This document shows, in pieces, positions 24,682 through 33,588 of a DNA stretch of 40,319 nt. A program made the position numbers and the translations under genes. Origin of the DNA: an uncultured Bacteroidales bacterium (lineage in GTDB: Bacteria > Bacteroidota > Bacteroidia > Bacteroidales > P3); the NCBI GenBank assembly GCA_900320975.1, contig ONUE01000010.1, positions 1-40,319 of the forward strand. The letters are read 5' to 3'. The notes beneath the pieces were generated by a model. The model was not told the DNA's origin. It did not search any database and saw only the letters and a list, made by a program, of their open reading frames with translations. Position 1 is the stretch's first letter, and every line of letters begins with the position of its first letter.

Positions 24682-25961
24682 TTAAACAGTTGCGCGAAAA
24701 GTTCGCCTCGAGCGAGTTCATAAAGAACAGCCTCACGCTGTCTGGCGGGGTGGCTATAGCCCAGGTGTTGCCGTTCCTTTTCTATCCGGTGCTGGGACGT
24801 ATCTTCACCCCCGCGGAATTCGGCCTGCTGGCGGTGATAACATCCATAGTGTCGGTGCTCTCTGTCTTCGGCTCGGGCAAGTATGAAAGCGGTATACTGG
24901 TGGCGGAGGACAAGAAAGAAGCCGCCCATCTGGCCGCGCTGTCGGTGCTGGTGGGCTTTGTCATAATGGCTGTACTGTGGCCGATAGTGCAGGTGCTGTT
25001 TGGCGACAGGCTGTCGGCTTGGATGAAAGAGCCCGAGCTGTCGCGCTGGCTTTATGTGTGCCCGATATCGGCTTTCAGCATCATTGTCTTCAACGTATAC
25101 AACGAGTGGTGTGTGAGGGAGAAATACTTCAAGGCACTGTCGGTGAACAAGATGGTCAACTCAGGCGCTATTACGCTGGGCAAAGTCTTTCTGGGCTTTG
25201 TGAAGCTGGTGAGCCAGGGACTCGTGATAGGCGATATGATTGGTCGCATTGTGTCGGCCGTGGGATGTGCCGTGAGGGCTATGATCAAGGATGGCGCCAC
25301 TTTCCGCCAGGTGAGGATGCGCGGCATCGTGCAGAGTGCAGTCAAATACAAGGAGTTCCCGCTGTACAATATGCCGGGACGACTGCTCAACACTCTGGGA
25401 CAGAGCATGCCGGTGCTGCTGCTGACGGCCTATTTCAGTTCCGATGAGGCTGGCCTGTTCTCGATGGCTACGATGGTGTTTGTGTTGCCGGTGAGCATTA
25501 TTGGAAACACTCTCGGCGATGTCTACCGTCAGCGTGCCAATGAGGAATACAAGACCACGGGCCAGTGCCTGGGTAGTTTCGACAAACTGCTGAAGCTGAC
25601 GTCGCTGATGGGCTTCGGGGCTTTGCTGGTATTTGTATGGATACTACCGTGGCTGATGCGCGTTATACTTGGTTCGGACTGGTATGTGGCGGGACAGTAT
25701 GCGCAGATATTGGCACCGATGATGGTGCTGTCGTTCATAGCCAACCCGCTGAGCGGATTGTTTATAGTGGCCGACAAACTGCGCCAGTTCTTCTACTGGC
25801 AAGTGTTGTATGTGGTGGGCTCCACGCTGCCGCTGTGGCTGGGACATGTGCTTTTTGGTACTATAGAGGCTACCCTGATAGTATACGCTGTGGCTATGGG
25901 CGTTGTCTACCTGACGAGCATTGTTATGACGCGACGTTTTGCGAAGGGCGCATCGAAATGA
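24678..25961 (+). CDS. Wzx-type polysaccharide flippase (MATE/MVF superfamily)
   Basis: A 427-residue protein with about 12 helices and the family-typical N-terminus: SLTLSGGVAIAQVLPFLFYPVLGRIFTPAEFGLLAVI, followed by GKYESGILVAEDKKEA. The second half has PLYNMPGRLLNTLGQSMPVLLL and GDVYRQRANEEY. Wzx proteins flip undecaprenyl-linked repeat units across the inner membrane. The start overlaps the polymerase stop by 4 bases (ATGA). The 3' end overlaps the convergent ligase-like gene by 38 bases (25924-25961), with both C-termini coded there. Confidence 0.9.
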   Translation: MIKQLREKFASSEFIKNSLTLSGGVAIAQVLPFLFYPVLGRIFTPAEFGLLAVITSIVSVLSVFGSGKYESGILVAEDKKEAAHLAALSVLVGFVIMAVLWPIVQVLFGDRLSAWMKEPELSRWLYVCPISAFSIIVFNVYNEWCVREKYFKALSVNKMVNSGAITLGKVFLGFVKLVSQGLVIGDMIGRIVSAVGCAVRAMIKDGATFRQVRMRGIVQSAVKYKEFPLYNMPGRLLNTLGQSMPVLLLTAYFSSDEAGLFSMATMVFVLPVSIIGNTLGDVYRQRANEEYKTTGQCLGSFDKLLKLTSLMGFGALLVFVWILPWLMRVILGSDWYVAGQYAQILAPMMVLSFIANPLSGLFIVADKLRQFFYWQVLYVVGSTLPLWLGHVLFGTIEATLIVYAVAMGVVYLTSIVMTRRFAKGASK

Positions 25962-27174
25962 TGAGCAGGCAGTAGGCGAGGGCGATGAACTGGGTGCCCA
26001 TCTGGCGGTTGAGCATCGCCTCGAAGACACATAAGCTTGATATTATGATTATGACAAGGACAGACAGCAGGTTGCGGCTGTTCTTGCACAGGGCTGTCAC
26101 CATTGGCGCGAAGAGCATGAAAAGGAGCATCGTCAGCCCGAGGAGACCGGTCTGTAGGATGGTCTCGATGTACTCGTTGTGAGTGTTGTAGCCAATGTCG
26201 ATGGCTCGTGTGTAGCCCCTCTGCTCGAAGGCATTGACGAGGTGCGGCATATAGTCGCCTGAACCATAGCCGAAGAGCAGGTGCCCACGGGTGGCCTTGG
26301 CACCGCATTCCCAGGCTAATACACGGTCATCCGGGTAATAGGTCTCGGTCCATGTGGTCAGAGCTATGAAACGGTCGAAAATAGATGGTACAGCGATATA
26401 CAGGCCTGCGACAAGGACGACAGCCAAGGAGACGGTTATGATTGCCACCTTGTATTGTTTGCGGAAGAAAGTGAGATGGGCAAGGGCGGCGACGAACGCC
26501 AACGCAAGTGCTACGATACCGGAGCGCGAGGAAACGAGTGTCAGGTAAGCCAAAAGGGCTATGGCGGCAATAATTAAAGAGGGCCATTTGCGGCGCCGTT
26601 CGTTATGTGGAGTATTTAGGATCTGCGTGTAGAGGAAAACTATGGTGATGTCGATATACAATGCCAGATAGTTATGGTGCATCCCGAGAGGATCTTCTTC
26701 CCAGTTGCGTACTACCTCTAGAGGAGTCCCTTGCAAGAATTGTATGCCGCTGATGACGATGCAGATGGCGAAGCGCACAAGGAGCGCCGCTGAGAACACT
26801 TGGAATAGGGCGCGTATGCGTTCTTTTGTGAGGTATGAGGTGTCGCCGATGAGACAAATAGCCGGCAGCAGTATGAACCAGGCTTTCAGACCAGCCTTGA
26901 ACCATCCTTCGGTTTGGTTCGCACTTATAAGGGCGGATATTACATATAATAAGCCGTAAGCTACCATGCTCCAGAGGCAGATCTTCTGGGGTGTTGAAAG
27001 CTGCGGGCGGAGAGGTCTAAGGGTGATTGTTTTGGTCAAGGATGCTATTGATAGTATAGATATGGCAATTATCCCGATACGCCACCAGAAAGCAATGGCC
27101 ACCAAGGTCAGGCAGAGGGCTGCAAAGGTGATTTGTTCCTGTCGGCGTAGGCCATTGAAGAGGTTGCGTATCAT
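25924..27174 (-). CDS. O-antigen ligase/polymerase family protein (Wzy_C domain)
   Basis: A 416-residue multi-pass protein. The Wzy_C signature is clear: SSRSG at 215-219 and NTHNEYIETILQTGLLGL starting at residue 330, preceded by FGYGSGDYMP on the periplasmic loop. Members are WaaL-type ligases that attach polysaccharide to lipid A-core, or polymerases of the same fold. Because a separate Wzy-like protein is encoded at 23395-24681, ligase is the likelier role, but this is inference. It is the last gene of the nine-gene - strand operon, 4 bases after the FAD/Fe-S dehydrogenase. Confidence 0.88.
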   Translation of the reverse strand: MIRNLFNGLRRQEQITFAALCLTLVAIAFWWRIGIIAISILSIASLTKTITLRPLRPQLSTPQKICLWSMVAYGLLYVISALISANQTEGWFKAGLKAWFILLPAICLIGDTSYLTKERIRALFQVFSAALLVRFAICIVISGIQFLQGTPLEVVRNWEEDPLGMHHNYLALYIDITIVFLYTQILNTPHNERRRKWPSLIIAAIALLAYLTLVSSRSGIVALALAFVAALAHLTFFRKQYKVAIITVSLAVVLVAGLYIAVPSIFDRFIALTTWTETYYPDDRVLAWECGAKATRGHLLFGYGSGDYMPHLVNAFEQRGYTRAIDIGYNTHNEYIETILQTGLLGLTMLLFMLFAPMVTALCKNSRNLLSVLVIIIISSLCVFEAMLNRQMGTQFIALAYCLLIISMRPSQNVAS

Positions 27175-27178
27175 GAGA

Positions 27179-30028
27179 CTATTGTTTTAGGTATTGATAC
27201 ATTATCTCTATGGGATGCAGTGCGTGGTGGCCGGTACCGTCATATATTTGTTGGCGGCATGATGTGCCTGGGGCAGCGATATATGCCGGAATGTCGTGTG
27301 GCACAGAGGTAAGAGCTTTGCGGATAGTGGGGAAGAGGAGCATCTCGCCGATAGCGAGAGAGGTCTGATAGTGTTCTTTCTCGTAGCCGAAAGAACCAGC
27401 CATTCCGCAGCACGAGGATGGAATGACGTGCAGGTTGCATCCGGGCAGCAGACGCAGCATAGCGGCGGTCTTGTCGATGCCTACGAGTGACTTCTGGTGG
27501 CAGTGACCGTGAAGCCACACCTCGAGAGTAGAGTTGTTGAACTGGTCGGGAGTGATGTTGCCTTTGGCGACTTCGCGCATGATGAACTCGTCGTAGAGAA
27601 GGCAGTTGCGGCCTAACCGTTCGGCGTCGGCACGCATGTCGGCAGGAACCAAATCTGGGTATTCGTCGCGGAAAGAGAGAATGCATGATGGTTCGATGCC
27701 AACAAGTGGCGTCTCTTCCGTTATCTTGTCTTTCAGCATAGAGACGTTGCGCTTGGCGAAACGGGCAGCAGTATCGAGGCATCCTTTCGAGATAGCGGCG
27801 CGCCCACTCTCCACATGGCGTGGTATCTCAACGCGGTAGCCTAATTGGGTGAGTAATTGTGCGAAAGTGAGACCGAGTTGTGCTTCCTGAAAGTTGGTGA
27901 ATTCGTCGGCGAACAAATATACTTTCCCCTTACTCAGCCTTGTTGTCTCGTTGTCTCGTTGTTTCGTCGCCTTGATTAGTTGACGCATGGTGCGTGGCGA
28001 GAGGGTAGGGATGGAGCGTTGCGGCGTGAAGGAGACGATATGCTTGATTATAGCCGACGAAAATTTCCATGAGGCTAATATATTGTATATAGGCCAGACG
28101 ATATGGCCGAGACGTTCCACATCAGCCATGTGAGCCACCATCCAGCTGCGGAAGGGTGTGCCGTGCTTGTGGTAGAGCATCTGCAACACGCGGGCACGTA
28201 TGGCTGTCATATCAACATTAGAAGGGCACTCACCGTGGCATCCTTTGCAAGCCAGACAGCTATAGAGCATCTCCTCAAGGGCTTTCGCTTCGGTTGTATC
28301 GGCGTTGTTTGGCAGACCGTGTGTAAGAATCTCGCGCAGTACATTGGCACGGGCACGGGTGGAGAGGAGTTCGTCGTGGGTGAGTTTGAAGGTGGGGCAC
28401 ATGGTGCCACCAATGACGTTGCTCTTGCGACAATCGCCAGCCCCGTTGCACTGCTCGATGGAGCACATAAGGTCGCGATCGGGACAATCGTACTGCTGGT
28501 TGACGTCATAGCGCAAGCTCTCGTCCATGGGTGGTGTGTCGACAATCTTGTGCATATTGAACACCCCATCAGGATCCCAGCATTGCTTCACCTCTCTCAT
28601 GAGATTGTAGACCTCCTGACCGTAAACCAAGGGAATGAATTCGCCGCGCAGGCGCCCGTCGCCGTGTTCGCCACTTAGGCTGCCGCGATATTTGCGGACT
28701 AGCATGGCTGTTTCTTCGGCTACCTGTCGGAAGAGGTGGCGGTCTTTGGGTTGTTTGACGTCAAGGATGGGACGCAGGTGCAGCTCTCCGGTGCTTATGT
28801 GGCCATAATAGACGCAGCTGAGCCCGTGACGTTGCATCATCTGTTCGAACTCTTCGAGATACTCGGGCAGTCGTTCTGGAGCGACGGCGGTATCCTCAAT
28901 CACGCCGATAGGTTTGCGGTCGCCCTTGACGCTGGTGAGCACACCGAGACCGGCTTTGCGCAGTGCCCACACACGACTGATATCGTCGTTGTATACGCGA
29001 CTGCAGTGGTAAGACAAACCACTTTCCAGAAGGTCGTGCTCGAGGGCGTCGGCCTGCTGGTCGATGTTGGCACCGTTGAACTCTGCAATCAATAAGGCTT
29101 CGGGCTCTCCCTTGATAAAGAATTGGTTGCTTTGTTGAGAATGATTGTTGCGGCAGAGCTCCAATATCTTGCCATCCATAAGCTCTATGGCTACCGGATT
29201 ATGCTTTAGGGCAATCAGGTTGGCACGGTAGCTGTCGGGTAGCGAATGACAATGAGCACAGAGTACCATCTTCTCTTTGGGAGGTAGTGGGTCGAGCGAC
29301 AGCTTGATGGCGGTAATAAAAGCCAATGTTCCTTCACTGCCGCAGAGGAGGTTGCAGATTGCCTGATTGCTTGATTGCTCGATTGTCTGTATGGCCTCGT
29401 CAATAGCATAACCGCAACTACGGCGGCGCAGAGATATATCAGGGAAGTTGTCGGCTATTATTTGGCCTATATGTGGATTGTTAGCCCACCCATGCAATTG
29501 GGCAAGTATCTTGTTTAGAAGAGTATTGCCGTTATCATGGCTAGTGGTGTCAAAGTGAGAACCGTCGCTGAGTATACCTTTGAGTGCTATTACATGATGG
29601 CGTGTGCTGCCATAGACGAGCGAGTGGGTGCCGCATGAGTTGTTTCCCACCATTCCTCCGATGCAACAGCGGTTGCTGGTAGAGGTTTCAGGACTGAAGA
29701 AGAGCCCATGGGGCTCAAGAAATTTGTTGAGCTCGTCGCGTACCACACCAGGCTCTACCCACACCCAGCGCTCTTCTTGGTTGAACTCAAGGATATTGTT
29801 AAGATGACGGCTGATATCTACTACAATACCGTTGCCTACAACCTGCCCGGCAATGCTGGTACCGCCAGCACGTGGTATAAGATGAGTTCCGCGACGCCGT
29901 GCTTCAGAGATGAGTTCTATAATGTCGTCCTCGCTTTTGGGGTAGGCAACACCAAGTGGCATCTCACGATATATAGAAGCATCGGTAGCATAGGCTATAC
30001 GATGCAGGCTATCGGTCAGTATTTCCAT
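27179..30028 (-). CDS. FAD-binding and Fe-S-binding dehydrogenase, YdiJ/D-2-hydroxyglutarate dehydrogenase-like
   Basis: A 949-residue GlcD-GlcF-type fusion. An FAD-binding PCMH domain (about 15-230) has AYPKSEDDIIELI, PRAGGTS (52-58) and VGNNSCGTHS. An FAD-oxidase C domain (about 260-510) ends with LSGEHGDGRLRGEFIP. Fe-S segments are CNGAGDCRKS with MCPTF (about 520-545) and CLACKGCHGECP (about 588-599). CCG domains include HGHCHQK (about 839) and SSCCGMAGSFG (about 870). The layout matches E. coli YdiJ, described as a D-2-hydroxyglutarate dehydrogenase; D-lactate or glycolate oxidation is the alternative. It overlaps the epimerase gene by 13 bases inside the sugar operon. Two 8-bp tandem repeats lie within it, near residues 213-224 and 688-695. 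Confidence 0.88.
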   Translation of the reverse strand: MEILTDSLHRIAYATDASIYREMPLGVAYPKSEDDIIELISEARRRGTHLIPRAGGTSIAGQVVGNGIVVDISRHLNNILEFNQEERWVWVEPGVVRDELNKFLEPHGLFFSPETSTSNRCCIGGMVGNNSCGTHSLVYGSTRHHVIALKGILSDGSHFDTTSHDNGNTLLNKILAQLHGWANNPHIGQIIADNFPDISLRRRSCGYAIDEAIQTIEQSSNQAICNLLCGSEGTLAFITAIKLSLDPLPPKEKMVLCAHCHSLPDSYRANLIALKHNPVAIELMDGKILELCRNNHSQQSNQFFIKGEPEALLIAEFNGANIDQQADALEHDLLESGLSYHCSRVYNDDISRVWALRKAGLGVLTSVKGDRKPIGVIEDTAVAPERLPEYLEEFEQMMQRHGLSCVYYGHISTGELHLRPILDVKQPKDRHLFRQVAEETAMLVRKYRGSLSGEHGDGRLRGEFIPLVYGQEVYNLMREVKQCWDPDGVFNMHKIVDTPPMDESLRYDVNQQYDCPDRDLMCSIEQCNGAGDCRKSNVIGGTMCPTFKLTHDELLSTRARANVLREILTHGLPNNADTTEAKALEEMLYSCLACKGCHGECPSNVDMTAIRARVLQMLYHKHGTPFRSWMVAHMADVERLGHIVWPIYNILASWKFSSAIIKHIVSFTPQRSIPTLSPRTMRQLIKATKQRDNETTRLSKGKVYLFADEFTNFQEAQLGLTFAQLLTQLGYRVEIPRHVESGRAAISKGCLDTAARFAKRNVSMLKDKITEETPLVGIEPSCILSFRDEYPDLVPADMRADAERLGRNCLLYDEFIMREVAKGNITPDQFNNSTLEVWLHGHCHQKSLVGIDKTAAMLRLLPGCNLHVIPSSCCGMAGSFGYEKEHYQTSLAIGEMLLFPTIRKALTSVPHDIPAYIAAPGTSCRQQIYDGTGHHALHPIEIMYQYLKQ
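27942..27965. repeat. Three 8-bp tandem repeats in the FAD/Fe-S gene
   Basis: GTTGTCTC, GTTGTCTC and GTTGTTTC are contiguous. On the - strand they encode a polar KQRDNETTR stretch in a linker. The unit length is not a multiple of 3, so a copy change would shift the frame. Confidence 0.8.
29357..29388. repeat. Four 8-bp tandem repeats in the FAD/Fe-S gene
   Basis: GATTGCCT, GATTGCTT, GATTGCTC and GATTGTCT are contiguous. On the - strand they encode QTIEQSSNQAI just before the conserved LLCGSEGTLAF, within the FAD domain. Confidence 0.8.
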
Positions 30029-31134
30029 GACAAGATATTCTGAATGATTTTCTCGGCAGCATGGCCGTCGCCGAAAAGTGGAGGAAAGATTACGTGACGG
30101 TGAGCCAGACTGGCGTAAGCATCAACGATTCGCTGATAATCGGCATCGGCAATGATTCCAGCTTCATGATTCACTATCTCTACCCATTCGGTCTCGGGCC
30201 GCAATATTATGCACGGGCGACCGAAGAAGAATGCTTCTTTCTGTACACCGCCGCTGTCGGTCATCACCAACAGTGAGTTCTGCTCCATTAGCGTCATTTC
30301 GAGGAACGAGAAAGGTTTCTTTACCTGTATCAATGGCTCACTGTCGATTAGTAGACGGTGTCGCTCGGTTAGTTTGTTGCGAGTGCGAGGGTGCAGAGGC
30401 AGTATAATGGGGATGCTGTCCTTATGTGCTATATCAACGAGAGCTTGCAGAATCTGTTCTAACCGTTGAGGGTTATCGGTGTTGCTGTCGCGATGTACGG
30501 TGGCAAGGATATATCCTTCTTTCTGCAATCCAAGACGCTCCATGATGTCGCATCTTTCTGCAGCCACATTGGCGAAATAGATGCTGTTGTCGTACATCAC
30601 GTCGCCACAATTGATTACTTTCCGGTGTAAACTTCTGTGGTTGCCAAAGAAGCCTTCCTCGCGTAGGTTGTCTACAGCAGTTTGTGTGGGAGCGAAAAGC
30701 AGTGTGGAGAGTTGGTCACAAACAATGCGGTTGACCTCTTCGGGCATTGCACGGTTATAGGAGCGTAAGCCTGCTTCAATATGGAAAATTGGTACATGAA
30801 GCTTTGATGCAGCAATGGCACCGGCCAACGTGCTGTTGGTGTCACCGTAAAGGACGATACCGTCGAACTTTCTACTCATCAACACCTCTTCAATGCCGAC
30901 AATCATTTTGGCTGTTTGCTCTCCGTGAAGGCCCGAACCTACAGCTAGATTGAATTCTGGATGCGGTATGGCCAACTCGTCGAAAAAGACTTGCGACATG
31001 TTGGTGTCGTAGTGTTGCCCAGTGTGCAGAATATGCTCTTTTACGCTATCTGAAAAACCATTGCTGATAGCGCGGCTGACGGCGGCGGCTTTTATTATCT
31101 GCGGACGGGCTCCTATGACGGTGAGCAGGTGCAT
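30016..31134 (-). CDS. wecB: Non-hydrolysing UDP-sugar 2-epimerase (WecB/WbpI family)
   Basis: A 372-residue cytoplasmic enzyme with the family start VIGARPQIIKAAAVS, YGDTNSTLAGA (96-106), FHIEAGLRS (117-125), NRAMPEEVNR and, near the end, TDSGGVQKEAFFFGRP. WecB makes UDP-ManNAc from UDP-GlcNAc; WbpI is the same fold acting on UDP-GlcNAc3NAcA. The neighbouring WbpA, WbpB and WbpE homologues favour the WbpI reaction, but sequence alone does not separate them. It starts 3 bases after the upstream glycosyltransferase stop and overlaps the dehydrogenase gene by 13 bases. Confidence 0.9.
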   Translation of the reverse strand: MHLLTVIGARPQIIKAAAVSRAISNGFSDSVKEHILHTGQHYDTNMSQVFFDELAIPHPEFNLAVGSGLHGEQTAKMIVGIEEVLMSRKFDGIVLYGDTNSTLAGAIAASKLHVPIFHIEAGLRSYNRAMPEEVNRIVCDQLSTLLFAPTQTAVDNLREEGFFGNHRSLHRKVINCGDVMYDNSIYFANVAAERCDIMERLGLQKEGYILATVHRDSNTDNPQRLEQILQALVDIAHKDSIPIILPLHPRTRNKLTERHRLLIDSEPLIQVKKPFSFLEMTLMEQNSLLVMTDSGGVQKEAFFFGRPCIILRPETEWVEIVNHEAGIIADADYQRIVDAYASLAHRHVIFPPLFGDGHAAEKIIQNILSWKY

Positions 31135-31137
31135 TGG

Positions 31138-32358
31138 TTAACGCATTACGTAATCGATGAACTGTTGAGAGAGCGCGTGATATTCGAGGTTCTCTGTTGC
31201 ATATTTCAGACCTTTTGCACCCATGTCCTTGCGATCTTCTTCAGACATATTGGCCAATGTAACAATGGCGTCGCGAACTTGCGAGGCATTCTCGGCCTCC
31301 ACCTGAATGCCGCAGCCGACGCGTTCTACTTCGCAGCCGGGTTCGTCTACGGATTTGACAATGGGCTTGGCGGCCAGCATATAGTCGATAATCTTATTGA
31401 AGGAAGTGCCGTAGCGGTGCAGGGTGCTGTGTATGCCGCCTGCATAGCAGATGTCGAATTGCTGCAAGAGTTTGGGGATGCAGTTCTTGTCTATGGGTGG
31501 CAGGAAGAAAACATTGGAGAGATTCTCGCTCTGGGCCTTTGTCACCAGTTGCGCCTTCTGTGGACCGTTGCCGACGAGGACGAATGCTAGATTGCTACGT
31601 TCTTTGAGTAGGCCAGCGGTATCCAACAGCACGTCCATTGCAGTAGACTGTGTGTGGCCACCGGCAAAGCCGACAATTATCTTTCCTTCTTGATGGAGGC
31701 GTGTCAGTAGTTCTTCATGCTCTTTTGGAATGGAGATATTGTCGATGTTCTCCCATTCTTCCTTGAGGTACCCATTAGGTACGCAGCAGAAGCGGTCTTC
31801 GGAAAGTCCGTGACGCTGCATGTGAGGGAAGGCTTTGTCGAGGATAGAGACCACCATATCGCAATGACGGTAGGCATAGTTCTCGCAGTGTTGCAGCATG
31901 AGGATGAAAGGATGTTTTCGGGAGTAGCCGCCGATGGTTATTACAGACAGAGGCCACAGGTCGTGCACTTCATAGACCAGCTTGGCTCCGGTGCGGCGTG
32001 CGATATAGTGACAAGGGTAGAGATCAAAAGTATAGACCGACGAGGCAATGACAATGTCTGGCTTGAAGTCTATCAGCTCGCGGCTGTGCTTGTAAACCTG
32101 ACAGCAGAACTGGAACATGGAGAGGACGCGCTTGATGCCGTTGCCCTCGTAGTGTGTTGTTGGTAGCCAAAGGTAGTTGATGCCTTCCAGTGTCTCGTGA
32201 CCCACAGGAGGCTGTACCTTACGTAGGTGTGAGAAAGCGGCGCCGACTACTGTCACACGGTGTCCCATGCGGACCCACTCGCGGGCCATATAGTAGGAGC
32301 GGAACTCCATACCATACTGCGGAGCGCCGGCGTAGTGGCTTATCATCAAGATGTTCAT
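31138..32358 (-). CDS. Glycosyltransferase family 4 (WbuB-like)
   Basis: A 406-residue GT-B enzyme. The N-terminal acceptor-side domain has ILMISHYAGAPQYGMEFRSY and LVYEVHDLWPLSV, typical of the WbuB subgroup. The donor domain has IVGFAGGHTQSTAMDVLL, LVGNGPQKAQL and YAGGIHSTLHRYGTSFNKIIDYML around the nucleotide-sugar site. WbuB-type enzymes add amino sugars such as L-FucNAc in O-antigens. Donor here unknown; a ManNAc3NAcA derivative from the same operon is possible. Spaced 19 bases from the amidotransferase gene and 3 from the epimerase gene. Confidence 0.9.
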   Translation of the reverse strand: MNILMISHYAGAPQYGMEFRSYYMAREWVRMGHRVTVVGAAFSHLRKVQPPVGHETLEGINYLWLPTTHYEGNGIKRVLSMFQFCCQVYKHSRELIDFKPDIVIASSVYTFDLYPCHYIARRTGAKLVYEVHDLWPLSVITIGGYSRKHPFILMLQHCENYAYRHCDMVVSILDKAFPHMQRHGLSEDRFCCVPNGYLKEEWENIDNISIPKEHEELLTRLHQEGKIIVGFAGGHTQSTAMDVLLDTAGLLKERSNLAFVLVGNGPQKAQLVTKAQSENLSNVFFLPPIDKNCIPKLLQQFDICYAGGIHSTLHRYGTSFNKIIDYMLAAKPIVKSVDEPGCEVERVGCGIQVEAENASQVRDAIVTLANMSEEDRKDMGAKGLKYATENLEYHALSQQFIDYVMR

Positions 32359-32377
32359 GGGGTTTACTCTGTATTGC

Positions 32378-33493
32378 TTAACCTAAGTATTTCCTGAATT
32401 TGCGGGCAATACCTTCGTAACGCTCGAGCCAAGACATCGGGTAGTCGGTGTGCTGTTTCGCGGGTAAAGCGACGATGCGGTCGAACTCCTGACGGGAGAT
32501 GCCGAAATAGTCGGCCAGAAAATTCATATCCTGTTCCTTGAGCTCTTCACTGATATATGCAGGCTTCTTTAGCTCGGCGAGGGCTTCGTCTCTCGTCATC
32601 TGTCCGTCGACCACGAGGCTAGAAAGATGCGATTTGCGCTTGTCGAAGTTGTATTTGGTAGGCAGATAGTAGCACTGAAGGAAGCGGCAGAGGATGCTCT
32701 CGTAGTGCTTGCCACCGTAGTAGTTGTAGTCAGAGAACTCCTTTAACTCGGCCAAAACGCGCTCCTTGTTGTAGTCGACATAATTGAGAGGGTAGAAGGA
32801 GGTGATTTTGGAGAAGTAACGCCAGCCGATATAGGCAGACCAAAGGTTGCCAACGCGAAGTTTGTTAATGGGCTTCGTCCCGAATTGTTTATGGATAGCC
32901 AGAAGGTGTGTCTTGTCCATTGCATTGATACCTGTTGAGCGCTCCAGAATGCTCTCGTGTGCGAAATTGGCGCCGCTCAGCGAATATTTTATGCCATATT
33001 TCTTGGTGATATCGTGCAGGGCCTGAATGAGCAGGTTGTCCTGTGGTACAGCAAGATTTGGTACAGATGCTTTGAAGAAAGCGAGCATCAGGTCAGCATA
33101 CTGTTCCTTGTCAGGACAGACGTTGATGAGTTCCACTTTCGCCTTTTCGCAGAGGTTCTTGATATTCTGTTTCGCAATCTCGGTGTCTAAACCATCGTCA
33201 ATATGAACTGCAAGCATACGGAGGCCATACTTGTAGCCCAAATATATAACGTAAGAGGAATCGAGACCGCCGGAGACGCCCACGATACAGTCGTATTCCT
33301 TTCCTTCTCCCTCTTTCTTCAGTTTCGCCATCAAGGCGTCTAACTTTTTCTTTCCTTCTTCGTTCGGGAAATACTCATGCTCTTTTCGAGCCAATACATC
33401 GCTACAGTAATTGCAATGTCCCTGTTCGTCAAAAGTAATTGTTGTGTCTGATACATTATCCATAACACAACGCGTACAGCACTGATAATTCAT
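32378..33493 (-). CDS. N-acetyl sugar amidotransferase (WbpG/PseA/LegA family)
   Basis: A 371-residue PP-loop enzyme. The PP-loop is VSGGLDSSY (73-81). N-terminal cysteines (C5, C6, C9, C27, C30) form a probable metal site, with the family motif CTRCVMDN. Also seen is SLSGANFAHES. WbpG turns the 3-acetamido group of UDP-ManNAc3NAcA into an acetamidino group using ammonia delivered by HisH/HisF-like partners. Those partners are not in this window. The gene lies between two glycosyltransferases; 83 bases separate it from the upstream one, a gap that contains an 11-bp repeat array. Confidence 0.92.
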   Translation of the reverse strand: MNYQCCTRCVMDNVSDTTITFDEQGHCNYCSDVLARKEHEYFPNEEGKKKLDALMAKLKKEGEGKEYDCIVGVSGGLDSSYVIYLGYKYGLRMLAVHIDDGLDTEIAKQNIKNLCEKAKVELINVCPDKEQYADLMLAFFKASVPNLAVPQDNLLIQALHDITKKYGIKYSLSGANFAHESILERSTGINAMDKTHLLAIHKQFGTKPINKLRVGNLWSAYIGWRYFSKITSFYPLNYVDYNKERVLAELKEFSDYNYYGGKHYESILCRFLQCYYLPTKYNFDKRKSHLSSLVVDGQMTRDEALAELKKPAYISEELKEQDMNFLADYFGISRQEFDRIVALPAKQHTDYPMSWLERYEGIARKFRKYLG

Positions 33494-33544
33494 CCTATTA
33501 TGTTGTTTTGTTTATATTTCAATTTTATCTTTTTGCTTACACCC

Positions 33545-33588
33545 CATCTCATACTCTTCTCTCGTCCATCTCATACTTATCTCATACT
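33545..33588. repeat. Four 11-bp repeats overlapping a glycosyltransferase stop codon
   Basis: Units on the + strand are CATCTCATACT (33545-33555), CTTCTCTCGTC (33556-33566), CATCTCATACT (33567-33577) and TATCTCATACT (33578-33588). Read on the - strand, the array encodes the last residues SMR and the TAA at 33577-33579, then continues into the gap. It has the same 11-bp period as elements A and B but different sequence and no conserved CpG. Confidence 0.88.

Noticed and set aside
25924..25961. 38-base convergent overlap as evidence of a wrong gene end
   Set aside because: Both the flippase and the ligase-like frames remain sensible to their stops, so the overlap appears genuine.
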